Source of the DNA: Spinacia oleracea
Lineage: Eukaryota; Streptophyta; Magnoliopsida; Caryophyllales; Amaranthaceae
Direction of reading: 5' to 3'
Assembly (NCBI RefSeq): GCF_020520425.1
Contig: NC_079491.1
Location: 99,541,152 to 99,605,151, forward strand
Length of the DNA: 64,000 bases
Shown here one piece after another: positions 1 to 11,426 of this stretch. Within the stretch, counting starts at the first letter, position 1. Every line of letters begins with the position of its first letter. The translations under genes were made by a program, and so were the position numbers. Under the pieces are notes generated by a model. That model saw only the letters and a program-made list of their open reading frames with translations, made no database searches and had not been told where the DNA came from.

Positions 1-432
1 TTCTTATAAGCCTAAAGGAGGTTCCATGCTTTTATCCCAAAACCAATTAGCAATTTGAGGAGTAGCACCTCTAGTTATAAAGTGGTTTATTTCCTATGGA
101 TCTTTTTCTTTTGATGTGAGAGCAGTGGGACAAGTCACATGTGCAGAATATGAGGTTTCTATCTTTCACATTTACTGTCTCAAATATGTTTTGAACACAA
201 ATAGGTTAAACACAAATAGGTTATAGATTTCTATAACATGACTTGATTGGACTAGGTAGTTGACGTTGATAATGATATTATGTGACTAAAAGTTTACACA
301 AGTACTTCGTAGTTATTTCATATAAAGTATCCATTAGAAAGGTGGATGCAAAACCACAACGATTTAGTAACTTTATGTTGTCTCTTTGTTTGAATTGATG
401 ATACATGTAACTTATGATGCTGCTGTTCGCAG

Positions 433-3400
433 ACGACATATCAGTATTCTGAGAGGTATTTTTAACTTTTAAGCCCCTATTTTTTTCTCTGATCTTTAAT
501 TCTGTCCAATTTCATTGTTGAGAAATTTTCAATTTACAAAATTGAGACTGAAGAACTATTTATTTTGAGACCGTACATCAAAATTAACTCACTCTACTGT
601 GTAGTAAAGTAGCTAGAAGGGGGTTGTGCTTCAAACACGAATGATGAAAGTTTTTGCCTTCTATGATAGTCTGCCACTATCCAAAGAGTTGTTTTTCTTT
701 TCTGATCAAAATTTGCCCGTTTGGTAGGTAATAAGAAATGATGGTAATTGTAATGAATTTATGTGTGGATTTGTTAAGAAAGGCCCAAGCTAACTGCTGG
801 ATCATCAGACTTAGAAGAAGGAGCTCCTCCGTGAGAACTACAAAACCTTCTACAAAATATTTTCTGGCCTAGTTAGGTTAGTTTTAAAAAGTATTTGGCC
901 ACCTGATATGTTTGCATCAGATTTCTTATAAAGGTCTTTTGTCCTCTTAGTGTAGAAATCTTCCTTCTAACCGTTAACGAAACTTTTCTATCTGGATAAA
1001 AAAGAAATCTTTTGCTCCATCTTAGGAAAGGAGTCTCATATGTTTTAGACCGAAGATGGAGAAATGTTTTAGTGATTTTGCGAACTGGGATTTACTGTGT
1101 TGGCCAAAGAGGAAGGAGTGTTAGGGGTTGGAACTTGGAAAGGATAGTAATAACAAATGTTGCTCTGGTGGGGAAGTGGCTATGGAGTTTTCCTCTTGAA
1201 CCTCAGTCTTTGTGACGTCGTGTAATCCGGACTCTAGAAAGTCAGGTTTGATGCACGGTGGTGTACTGGTGTGTTGGTAACTTAGGCTTGCCCTTGGATA
1301 TTTATTTCTCAAATATCATCTGTCTTCTTGCCATAGTTTAAGGTAGGGAATGGCTATCACATTAGATTTAGGGAGGATGTTGTTGGAGAGGGGAGCAACC
1401 GTTTTCTATCTGTTTCCCTCTATTTTATAATCTGTCCAATTTACATAAAGCTCCTAATTCTGCATTCCACTTTAGAAATGTTGGGATCTTCATTTACGAA
1501 GGCATCTCATGTTAGAGAAACAAATGAACTCGTTATTTTTTGAGGTTATATCAACTCAACTCAATTATCGGAGGTAGAGGGTTCTAGGAAGTGGTTGGGG
1601 GATACAACAGGCATCTTTTCTTTCAAGTCTTTTCTGTCCTGCCTTTCTTCGCCTCCGAGGTACCCCTGCTTCCCAGTCCATAGATTGATTTGGAAGACCA
1701 CAATTCCTCTCAAGGTGAGAGGATTTATTCGGGCCTTGGCATTAGGGAGAATCAACACTAATGACATGCTCCAAAGAAGACGACCAGGTATAGTTGTTTC
1801 ACCAGATATGTGCATGTTTTTTTATTTTGTGGTGGTGGTGGGGGGTAATTAAGCTGTAGCAAAAAAATTCAAAATCCAAACACCATTTTTACAACCAAAA
1901 TTCAAGTTGTATTTCCAAACCTTCTAGGAAGGACCAGACACTAACAACCAGAACAAAAAACATCCCAGTTAGGTTCGTGTACAAACAATTACAGCAAGAC
2001 TAATTACAAAAAAGAGACTCAAAGTCTCAAACCAAGCTATATCTCTACTGCTTGTTTTCCGAGTCATAAGACTAAGAATCCTATACTTAATGTCTTCTTT
2101 GATGTGCTTTACAAGTATATCTTGTGTCATAATTTTGTGGTTCCACAGAATATCATTCCTGGCATTCTACACATGGTAAATAGTAGCTTGTATTCTAGTG
2201 AGACAGACCCCTTTCACGAACTTGTTCCCACTTTGTTTCCTTCTGACCCATTTGATTACTCCATTAAAACTTTTGATCTGAGTCATGCCCATCCATCAGA
2301 ACACTTTGGATATGTGCATGTTGTGTCGTGCGGTCGTGCCAACAGTAAGACGTGCTTACACGTCTTCTTTCCCCCCGGCCCATGTATTGTTTCGGATCTG
2401 CTGCAAATCCGATTTGTGGGCCATGGAAGGGCAAAGGAGAAGAAGGCTTTGTGGCGAAATGCTTTTGTGCTATTCTTAGGTGTTTGTGGTTAAAACGGAA
2501 TGCGCGAATTTTCTAAGGGACCGTTTTGGGTGTTGATTTGGTGCCGGGTAGGATAGCTTATTTAACCTCTTTGTAGGCTAACGCAACGGGGGAATTTAGA
2601 AGTTACTTGCTTGGGGGGGGTGGGAATTCAACGAAATTGGTCTAATTTGTAATCTGTGTTTTTGGCTGTTACGTGGACAACTTGTCCTCCGTTCTTGTAC
2701 GCTATGCTAGTTGATGATTTATAAAACAATTTTCTTTACAATAAAAATATTTTGAGACCATTGAATATGCCTTTTGGCTTCCATTTCACAATAATTGGGT
2801 TGTTTCTTTGCAAATAGAGACTCGGCTTTATATGCGCTTGGTGTCGGAGCATGTGGGACTAATGCAGTTGATGCCGATGAACTCAAGTATGTTTACCATA
2901 ATGATGGTCAAGAATTCATCAAGGTACTGATAATTCCTTTTTCCTCTATGAATTTTGTTCAATGTGTTTCACTAGATGTTGCTGACCTTTTCATTGTTTA
3001 TTTTTCATGTATGTAATTTTCACAGTGAAGGATATACAGATTATATTATATTTGAACGTCTAGAAAGTCTTTCGATAACATATTTGCAGAAGCGTTAGTT
3101 TGTACGACTTATAAATCAGAATTATATTTTACCGTAAAACATATTGACGAGGCATTTCTGCCAAAATTGGAGAGGTTTTTTACAAGACTAGAATTTTCCT
3201 AAAGAGTATCATTTTCTTTCTGCTTACTGTATGAGAAGGACAATTTATTATATTTGTCCTAGTTGATAGATTGTTAAATAAACTAGTTTTTGCAGTCATC
3301 AGAAGATTTTAACTTTTCCCCAATCGATTTGTATCTTTCCTGTATACTCTGGAAATACGGACACGCCAACCTAAAGCACAAGGCTCTCACCTTTGTGATC

Positions 3401-6400
3401 CTTTGTGATGATACGGTTTAAAATTGCATCAAGGCCTTGAGGCTGTAAATATTGCTTTGTCCTTTCAAATGGAATATGCTGCTTTGGTTACTCCAAATAG
3501 CAAAAGTTTCTATTTTTTAGTATCCTAAATTCCTAATATAAACACAACCTTCTTTCTCCATTTTCTGATGCAAGCAGAGGACATTAGATTAAATCAAACC
3601 AAAGTACCAAACTACATTAAAATGTTGCCAGTGGGAGTTAAAACTGCAGCCTACTGTATGGAGATAAGATGGATTTACCACTGACCCAAGAGAATGCATT
3701 AAGGCCTTGATGCAATTTTAAACCTCTTTCTCCATTAGTATCCTTTTTTAACGTCAAACTCTTGCCCCCTCCCCATATTCCCAGGTTGTGGATATGCACA
3801 TTACAAGAAAGTGGAATGTTTTTTACTGGGACATAACAGGTGTTTGAACTATGTTAGGGAAGGTGATGTAATATTTTGGGACAAACTTAAGTAGAGATGA
3901 AAGAGTTAAAGAGTGAAAAATCGATCCTTCAAGCATAATGATCACTCTAGCATATCTCAATCCAACAAAGCTCCTACAAGAAGCTTGTTTCTTGTGCTAG
4001 TGATTGTTTCGCTTCAGTAATACGCCCTCCGTCAAAAAAAAAATACGCCCTCCGTCCCTTTTTTTATTGCTCCATGGAAGAAAGTTCACTTTAAGAATTG
4101 GGTGTAAATAATGCACATGTGATAGCAAAGTGGTTCCGTGAAGAGAGAGATACAGAGAGAGCACGTGGGAAAACTTACCACTTAAGGGTATGGTGCAATC
4201 TCAAAGGAACATCTCAAAAAGGAAAATGGGGCAAACAAAAAGGGACGGAGGAAGTAGTGCTCTGCTGTTTCCCCATTCCTGACATGGCATGCCTGATTCA
4301 AGCTGCTTGATATCTTATTTCCAGCTAGTAACTTATTCCTGTTTTCTGGTTTTAAAATTTACTAGGATCTTTAATGGGGAGAGTGGGAGGGGGGGAGCTG
4401 TGGAATAGGACAGGAACTTTTGAGTTTTGATTTGACTTGTTTCCTTGGCTAATTATATCATCTTTCGAGATATATCTTCTATTTATTTCTGCAGTCTTAA
4501 CTCTTTAAGAGATAAATGAAAGTAGACGCAGTAACGTCATACTCCTTAATTGCCAACCATGCAGGTCTTGCCAACTTTTGCCGCTATATTTTCACTTGGT
4601 TCCAATCGAAATCTTTTCAATATTCCAGGAATGGAGTGAGTTTTGTTCCTCTCTATCTACCTCATAAGTCCCTAAATTATAGTACTTCACTATCCCATAA
4701 AGGGACAGAACTGAGTAACTGACAGGAAGACATTAAATTATATGTTCACTATTGGAATGTTGGTGGTCAAATTGTGATACATTGGTGGATCACTGGATCA
4801 TACTCCTCCCGTCCTGCGTTTCTTTTGTAAGCATATTAAGAATTTATTTAATTTTAATTAAAACTGCTTGGGTAATGGAAACTGACATTCATTATTGTAT
4901 CTATAATACAAAGTAACCTAAATTTTACATCGACAACAATTTGGCATTTATTGTTACATTGGCGTTGAAGAAGGCTTAAATGCCTTGGAAAAAGAAATGG
5001 AAGGAGTATGGACTTCACCAGTTCAATATATATTTATGACTTTGTGACAACTACCTCATTAAATTTTCTGATGTTATGATCCATTTCAGGTTTGATCCAC
5101 GACTTCTCTTGCATGGACAACAATATATAGAAATTTACAAGCCACTTCCCTCAAACAGTTGTGTAAGGATTCTTTTTTTTGGGCAAATTAAGCTTTATTA
5201 CTTATCAAAGAAAGATAATACAAGCACCAAAACACCACATACAATCTAACTTTATTTTCAAAGGATGTGTCAGTGTCACGTCCTCGCATCTTTCTGAAGG
5301 GTTGAAGGTGAGACCTTTAACGTGCAAGTAACTAAGCTCACAACACTAGCAACTGTCTCATATCAGCTGAACTTCTACGCAATCCTTTGAAATCTCCCTT
5401 TGAAACCCCAGAACTGACATAGCACACTCTAGGAGCTTCAAAACACTTCTCCCACACCCTAGCAGAGTAGGACAAGCAAAAAAAAGATGTGCTGTAGAGT
5501 GTAAAGTCTGTAGACCCAGCAGCCCAGTGACATAATCACACACTGCCTATCAATAGAGATATTCCACTTAAGTACTTAACCAACTTGTCTTATGTACCTA
5601 ACCTGTTTATAATAGCTAGCCAAGCTACAAAAATACCCTTTGGGTTAGCCATATTATGTTGTGCAATGATTCTTTAGTTGTATACTTGTATTTCATATTG
5701 ATCCTGCTTGTACTTGGTGTCGTACTAATGATTCTTGGACAAAGTAGTCAATTCTCCCTTTCACATTCCGAAGATAGAGCCTAGAAATAATTACAATTGT
5801 ATGCCACATTGCCACCTGATCCTCGAACCTTGTAGAGGAAGCCAATCTTTACTAGTGCCATCCAAAAGTAGTCTGTATAACTCACAGAGATACCATCTTG
5901 TCTGTCACATATTGAATATGTTTCTGTATTCCACCTGAGTTAAGGAAGCATGTTGATCCCAGTAATATCTCTTCTATAATGTACTAAATTATCCTGGGGC
6001 TGTATCTTGTTGCATTGACTTACCCCACTACCTCGCCTCCTGTAACTCAAGTCCTTGGACTGTGGTCAGGATCCACATTCTTTCTGTAGGTCCCAGAATT
6101 CTTGGTTGCAGCCGCTACTAATATCTCTTTAATTTTGTTATGCAGATAAGAAACACAGCAAAAGTTGCTGGGTTGCATGACAAAGGTTTGAAATCTTGTT
6201 TGATATTCTCTAGAAATCCGCAATTCTACTGAATGATTTCGAATGTACCTTACCTTTTGCATATTGCTTTGCAAGATACCACAAGAACTGCCACTACCTG
6301 ACATATACTTCCTCCATTTCTATATAGTTGCAACACTTCCCTAAAATGGAAATGTCACAATAGTTGCAACACACCTAAAATGGTAACATTTTTTACCCAA

Positions 6401-9260
6401 AGTAATGTGACTAAAGTGCTTGTAGAGGCTCCCAGTAGTAACAATATTGTCCTAAAGCGCCATAGTTTAATTTGTTTATTTATTAAAATCTGGCTTAATG
6501 ATCTCTAGTCCTAGACGAGCCAAGGGTACACGTACATTATCACTTTCTTCTAATTCTTCTTAGGCCAACCACTGTTTTGTGCTGTCCGTTCATATTATAT
6601 TTCACTTCTTCTCCCTGGAGGCCTGGACACCCTGGAATTAAAACTGAAGATATAAATAATCTGCATAAAACTCAGAAAAGAAGAACTGATATTTCACCAA
6701 ATGTGGCTTCCCTCATTTCATTCATATCGACTTAGGGATTACAACCTAGGAGTGCACATATTTACACTGACATCTGCACCTTACAAGAGATGATAACTGT
6801 CCTCTAGAATCATCCTAGGAAAGGCCAAAACAACAGCCATAAAGAGCTGTCGCAGCAGCTTTCTTTCTAACAGACAAAATAGCATAAAAGGCTAAAAGCT
6901 GCAAACAGTTGCTAGCTACTAAGGCAATGGCAATAGAAGAAATTTCAATGGGGTTTGTTCCCCTGCCACGTCATCATTTTACAAACCTTGATTATAATGA
7001 ACCTTTTACCAACAATAGATAAAATTATGCAAAGGTTTGTATGTGAGACCCATTATCATTCAACTCCATGAAAACAAAACAAAACAAAAAGTGAAAATTA
7101 ATATGTTTTGCATGCATGGAAAAGAAAAACCACTTACTCTTTAGTAACCTTTGGTTTTGTAACTTTTCCCTACAATAGTGAGGTTTGTCCTCCAAAATTC
7201 AATACAAACCTCTTATAGCTATTGCTCTTTAACAATTGGGTTGAACTTCACACGCTGCTGGACTTAATTTCTTTGGTCAGACATGCATCATTCAACAGAA
7301 ACTAAGCTCAATTTCAACACCTTACCTTCAATATAATAACACGTGACTTATTTCTATGTCTCTTGGAGTGGCTGTACATCCACGGAAGCATTCACATATC
7401 TGCTGCCAGGTAGATCAGAAATTTGATCTTGTTTGATAAACCAACACTCTGCACATGCCTTAAAAGCTATGATTAAGCCACAATAAGAACGAAATTTGTT
7501 TGATGGAAAAAATCCGACTTATTTAGAGTTAGGTTGTCTGTTAATTTTGAAATGATAATCCTGTTTTTGGTGATTTTGATGCCAAATAAGAATAATTTCA
7601 GATAGCTGTTAAATCCACAGAAGAAAAGTATGACGTAATCAGAATTACTTTCAATAGCATGCAGACAATTTTGGGAGATTGAAAACACCCATAGGGCAGA
7701 GGTCCTTGTGCGAGATGATTTATTCAAAACTTCCTGTTAAGAAGATTTCTCACTTAGTTGAATTCTTTAACTGGGAAGCTCTATTTTTGCAGGTAAAGCA
7801 GCTATCCTGGAAATAGAAATGACAAGTTTTGATGAGGAGTCCAAGGAACCACTTTGCATGAACAGGTTAGTGTCATATTGAATGGTTCATGCCAATCTTC
7901 TTTTGCATGATTGACAAGGGTTTCAAATTTCTACTGTGCAGGACCACAGTCTATTTGAGGGGTGCTGGTGGTTTTTCAAGGTCTTCACATCCCTATTCTT
8001 TCACAAATTATTCAGGGAGCCAGTTTCCAGCCATTAAACTCCCCAGAACTCAACCTTTTGCATCATTTGAGGATGTTACTCGACCATCTCAGGTTTGTTC
8101 TTCTAGTTATTTCTTTCTGCAATGCGTAAATTTCTGATCATGTCCAGTTTCATTTGTATTTTCTATTGTCATCATGAAAAAAATTATCCACTTGAGTTGA
8201 GACTCATCCTCACAGGTACATGGTGTTTATGTTACATAGTTAATGATATATCTTTAGGATTTTAAAAAGTTAACAACAATTTCTAATCTTCCTCAATGTT
8301 GAGATGCAGGCATTGCTATACAGACTCTCTGGTGATTATAATCCGTTGCATTCCGATCCTGTGGTTGCAGAGACAGCAGGGTATGGGTTTCTTGTTGCTA
8401 ACTTCATATGAATATGTGACTATCATTCGTGTCCATCCCCAGCTCAAATAAGGGTTTGGGAAGGGTGGCTGATGGATGTTTGATTAGCATGTTGTAGTGC
8501 CGCACTTGTGAATGATATGTTCATGTTGTTAGTGGAAGCTCTTTCGCAGCTAGTTAAATCATCTTCAGATGGTGGATATTGTAAAAAAAATAAAAATACG
8601 AGTACCTAATTCATAGTGACTGCTTGCACGCTTTAATTGGTTTCTGAATGTGATTCGGATCTGTTTCTTGAGTTCATACACCCTTTTTTCCGCAGCCTTC
8701 TGGATAAGCCTATTATCTCATATCTTATGGCATGGAAGTTGATGCTGATTTTATTTTAAATGTTTCTATACCTTGATCTAATTTTTAGTGATCCATCTCT
8801 TATTATCATTTGATCCCGCCTGGTGCATTGGTTTGCTATGTGTGCATGTGCATGACTTAGATATGATAGATTTCTCTTTTATGTATTGTCTAATATTTAC
8901 ATTATTTGTAATGTACAGTTTCCCTCGTCCGATATTGCATGGACTCTGCAGTCTTGGGTTTGCAGTCAGGGCTGTTATTAAATGTATTTGCAAAGGGAAT
9001 TCAGACATGGTCAAAAGCTTATCAGGTCGGTTTCTTTTACATGTCTTCCCTGGTGAAACTTTGATCACAGAAATGTGGCTAGAGGGTTTGAGGTACGATT
9101 GCTACTTGAAGTGATATTCAATTGGTATTTATTACTGCGTCAAGTGTTCTGATTGTTTACTTGAATGAACAGGGTTATATATCAGGTAAAAGTGAAGGAG
9201 AGAAACAAAGTGGTGCTTTCTGGTCATGTTGAACTTAACCGTCTATCTTCACAGCTGTGA
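433..9260 (+). CDS. ECH2: Peroxisomal enoyl-CoA hydratase 2 (multi-exon, first exon off-window)
   Basis: Hydratase-2 family enzyme (MaoC-like hot-dog fold), known to hydrate 2-trans-enoyl-CoA to the 3R-hydroxy product during peroxisomal beta-oxidation of unsaturated fatty acids. I assembled exons by GT-AG sites and reading phase: 433-455, 2818-2923, 4565-4635, 5090-5162, 6146-6185, 7793-7865, 7942-8092, 8310-8380, 8919-9092, 9173-9260 (TGA). Phases agree throughout and give 289 residues; the plant family is about 309, so roughly 20 N-terminal residues lie upstream of base 1. Visible landmarks are ALYALGVGACG in exon 2, LHGQQYIEIYKPLP in exon 4, and RLSGDYNPLHSDP in exon 8, where Asp and His of the hydratase-2 motif are retained, followed by FPRPILHGLC. 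The C-terminus is Ser-Gln-Leu, resembling a PTS1 peroxisomal signal. The 23-nt and 40-nt exons are very short. No frameshift or internal stop is seen. Family assignment is confident; the terminal tripeptide's function is inferred. Confidence 0.93.
1012..1850 (+). mobile_element. LINE (L1-like) ORF2 3' fragment in ECH2 intron
   Basis: Two degenerate stretches read as the C-terminal part of plant L1-type ORF2. At about 1090-1200 a segment resembles the conserved block after the reverse transcriptase (VALVGKWLWSFPLEP). At 1595-1830 a segment resembles the zf-RVT domain (DTTGIFSFKSF, then LIWKTTIPLKVRGFIRALALGRI). The frames are interrupted, so this is a dead fragment. It sits in the first in-window intron of ECH2, in the sense orientation. 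Exact ends are not visible; no clean poly(A) tail or target duplication was found. Confidence 0.65.
3415..3724. repeat. Short element with 24-bp perfect terminal inverted repeats
   Basis: A 24-bp sequence at 3415-3438 is repeated exactly in inverted orientation at 3701-3724, bounding about 260 bp of non-coding DNA in the intron between ECH2 exons 2 and 3. The size and structure suggest a MITE, but I could not identify a target-site duplication or a known family signature. Confidence 0.5.
4046..4254. mobile_element. Stowaway-like MITE
   Basis: 209-bp element with terminal inverted repeats of the CCTCCGTCCC type (left end 4046-4070, right end 4232-4254) flanked by a TA dinucleotide on each side (4044-4045 and 4255-4256). 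This matches Stowaway/Tc1-mariner derived MITEs. It lies in an ECH2 intron, just upstream of exon 3. A partial extra copy of the left end (CGCCCTCCGTC) lies at about 4023-4033. Confidence 0.8.
4803..5006. mobile_element. Second Stowaway-like MITE (diverged)
   Basis: About 204 bp flanked by TA (4801-4802, 5007-5008) with imperfect terminal inverted repeats (CTCCTCCCGTC on the left, complement of GAAATGGAAGGAG on the right). It is AT-rich, non-coding and located in the ECH2 intron between exons 3 and 4. The termini are more diverged than in the MITE at 4046. Confidence 0.6.
5173..5543 (-). mobile_element. LINE 3'-end fragment with poly(A)
   Basis: Read on the minus strand, 5543-5358 contains the zf-RVT-like signature LHSTAHLFFACP near the C-terminus of plant L1 ORF2. 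It is followed by a short 3' region with AATAAA and ends in an A8 tract (T8 on + at 5173-5180). This is the expected 3' terminus of a 5'-truncated LINE. It lies antisense in the ECH2 intron between exons 4 and 5. Confidence 0.6.
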
Positions 9261-9903
9261 ATCATCAACTAAACATCATACAGTAATACAGTATACCCTG
9301 TAAGTTTTTGTTGTTACCTTTATCAGTTACTGTACAGACTACAGAGATAGTGTTACTTTCAAGTAATAAATGGGATAAACCTCCGTTTACTATTTAGTGA
9401 AAAACTTGGGTATGGATCAACAGGGGCGAAGAATCTTCATTTTCTTGTATTTTGATATCGAAATCTGTAATTCAAAGCTTGTTGTAGTATACTTATATTA
9501 TGTATTTGTGCTATTGGTTGTATGGGAATCAAAGTGTTTTATCGCTTGATTGTTGATTGAGGAGAATCTTCTGAATTCCTTTGTAATTTTGTAGTTGTAA
9601 AGGAATTCCATTAAAGCAGCATATGGGAATGGCATAACTGGAAAATTATAGTACTTGAAATGTGCAGAAAAGTTAGATTCTTTGCTTCATTAGTCCATCT
9701 TTTCTGAGTTAACGATTTCCTGTCCCTTGAACCATCTGTTGTCCAACCCATTTGAGGTTTTCTATTCCCTTGTAGCTTTCAAATAAAAGCATGGAATATC
9801 ATCTTATATTCTTATATTTATGTTTATATTTTTATGCTTGTTTATTTTATCTTGTCTATAGAATTTAGCATCAGAATATTGACCTCTTCATGAAAGTTTG
9901 TAG
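9261..9903. other. ECH2 3' flank and intergenic spacer
   Basis: AT-rich, with no open frame of note. It should hold the ECH2 3' UTR (an AATAAA lies at 9365-9370) and the upstream region of the calmodulin-like gene. I see no repeat or RNA gene here. Confidence 0.5.
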
Positions 9904-9910
9904 TATAAAA
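9904..9910 (+). promoter_or_regulatory. TATA box of the calmodulin-like gene
   Basis: TATAAAA lies 45 bp upstream of the ATG at 9955, a usual spacing for a plant gene with a short 5' leader. No other TATA-like match is better placed. Confidence 0.6.
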
Positions 9911-9954
9911 AGAGAACGTCTTAATCTCATTCTCTTGCATCCTTCCAAAAAATC

Positions 9955-10497
9955 ATGTCTACTGTGAAGTTCCTCGATTTCCAGTATAGCAAAAACAAGT
10001 TATCACAGAACTCAAAGCGTTTGTTTTCGTTTAGCAACAAGCAGTACTCAAGCATCTTACCAGTTTTCCTACCAAGTGTGGATGAAATGCACCAAGTATT
10101 TGATAGATTCGACAAGAACAAAGACGGTAAGATATCGCAAGAAGAGTATAAAGCCATACTCAAAACCATGGGAAAAGCTGAAAGTGTAGGTAAGATATTT
10201 CAAGTAGCTGATTCAAACAAAGATGGTTACATAGACTTCAAAGAGTTCATGGCGTTGCATAAAGATGGAGGTGGTGTGAGGACTATGGATATAAGGAATG
10301 CGTTTCGTGTGTTTGATTTGGATGAAGATGGGAAGATAAGTTCAGAAGAAGTGCATGAAATGTTAAAGAGGTTAGGAGAAAGATGTACGCTTGCTGATTG
10401 TAGGAATATGGTCAGAGCAGCAGATACAGATGGGGATGGCTTCATAAGCATGAATGAGTTTATAATTATGATGACTCGTAATATGACTCGTCATTAG
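9955..10497 (+). CDS. Calmodulin-like calcium sensor (CML), four EF-hands
   Basis: Intronless 180-codon gene. After a ~40-residue basic, Ser/Lys-rich N-terminal extension not found in calmodulin, four canonical EF-hand loops are visible: residues 53-64 (DKNKDGKISQEE), 86-97 (DSNKDGYIDFKE), 121-132 (DLDEDGKISSEE) and 157-168 (DTDGDGFISMNE). All keep Asp at position 1, Gly at 6 and Glu at 12, so all four should bind Ca2+. Plant CMLs act as Ca2+ sensors that bind target proteins on Ca2+ rise. The N-terminal extension may steer localisation, but no clear targeting motif is seen. The start follows a TATA box by 45 bp and the stop is TAG. It is an independent gene about 0.7 kb downstream of ECH2 on the same strand. 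The CML subgroup cannot be named with confidence. Confidence 0.93.
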   Translation: MSTVKFLDFQYSKNKLSQNSKRLFSFSNKQYSSILPVFLPSVDEMHQVFDRFDKNKDGKISQEEYKAILKTMGKAESVGKIFQVADSNKDGYIDFKEFMALHKDGGGVRTMDIRNAFRVFDLDEDGKISSEEVHEMLKRLGERCTLADCRNMVRAADTDGDGFISMNEFIIMMTRNMTRH

Positions 10498-10591
10498 ACA
10501 AACTGTCTTAGCTTTTAAGCCCATTAATTAATATGAATTTCGTATACCATGGATGTGATTTTCCTTGTTTAAATTTAGTGAATTCTGCATT

Positions 10592-10876
10592 TGGTTGTGT
10601 TGGTCTATATTTCTGAATCCCTAATTCAAAATATGATATTGTATTTCATATTATACGTATCTCATCCTCTAATCTCTAATTTCAGTGTAAGAGTCAAAGA
10701 TGGGAAAGAAACCAATACTTAAATAATGTGAGAGCACAATTTTTATTCATCACTAGTGTGGCAGCCATGCAATGTTCATGTTGCTACTTTGAATAATGTT
10801 GTAGTGTTTAGCGAGATAATTGAGCTCCTTTATTTTTATTTTTATTTTTATTTACAATATTAACGTTCAACATAAT
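10592..10876. repeat. Direct repeat copy 1 (~280 bp), downstream of CML gene
   Basis: Nearly the same sequence recurs at 12121-12392. Identity begins at TGGTTGTGTTGG in both copies and fades after AACATAAT. Copy 1 starts about 95 bp after the CML stop, so it was probably the original 3' flank. The copies bracket a 1.24-kb insert. Confidence 0.85.
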
Positions 10877-11010
10877 GAGCGATTTCCGTCAATATTGCAC
10901 AAAAATACAATAATTCCCAAAATACGTTAATTTTTATGTTAATTCCCACCATACCGTCCACGTCAGCAAGGGAGAGAGAAAACTAATTTTTTTTTTTCCG
11001 GTTCACCACT

Positions 11011-11140
11011 GAACCGCTATCTGAGATAGCGGTTTGGTTTTAAACTAAACCGCTATCTCAGATTGCGGTTTATGTCATTAAACCGCAATCTGAGATAGCG
11101 GTTTAGTTTAAAACCAAACCGCTATCTCAGATAGCGGTTC
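11011..11140. repeat. Perfect 62-bp inverted repeat, 6-bp loop
   Basis: Arms 11011-11072 and 11079-11140 are exact reverse complements, separated by TGTCAT. Each arm holds two 19-bp internal palindromes of the type CCGCTATCT-S-AGATAGCGG, one of which carries a substitution (AGATTGCGG), so the structure is four nested hairpin units. Preceded by a T12 tract. It could form a cruciform or long hairpin RNA. Confidence 0.95.
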
Positions 11141-11426
11141 AGTATGTATCATTCACTAAACCATTCTGTTTCCAGTGTTCAACCAGAAAATGGGCTCCAA
11201 GCCATTCTGTTTCCAGTGTTTATGCACCTGCCAAATAGTAAACCTGCAAACAACTCCAAGATCTCCAACAACCTCTATAATCCAACTCCAACAACCTCCA
11301 CAAATCATACCAACCAACCAACCAAACCATTACACTTAGGCAACAAAATAGAAGAGTGCAAACAAAAAATTTTCAATCGTTCCAATAATGACACATGAGT
11401 TTCAAAAAGTTCAAAAAGTTCCAATA

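Noticed and set aside
6305..6420. Third Stowaway-like terminus (CTTCCTCCATTTC)
   Set aside because: Only one end found; no matching inverted end or TA flank nearby.
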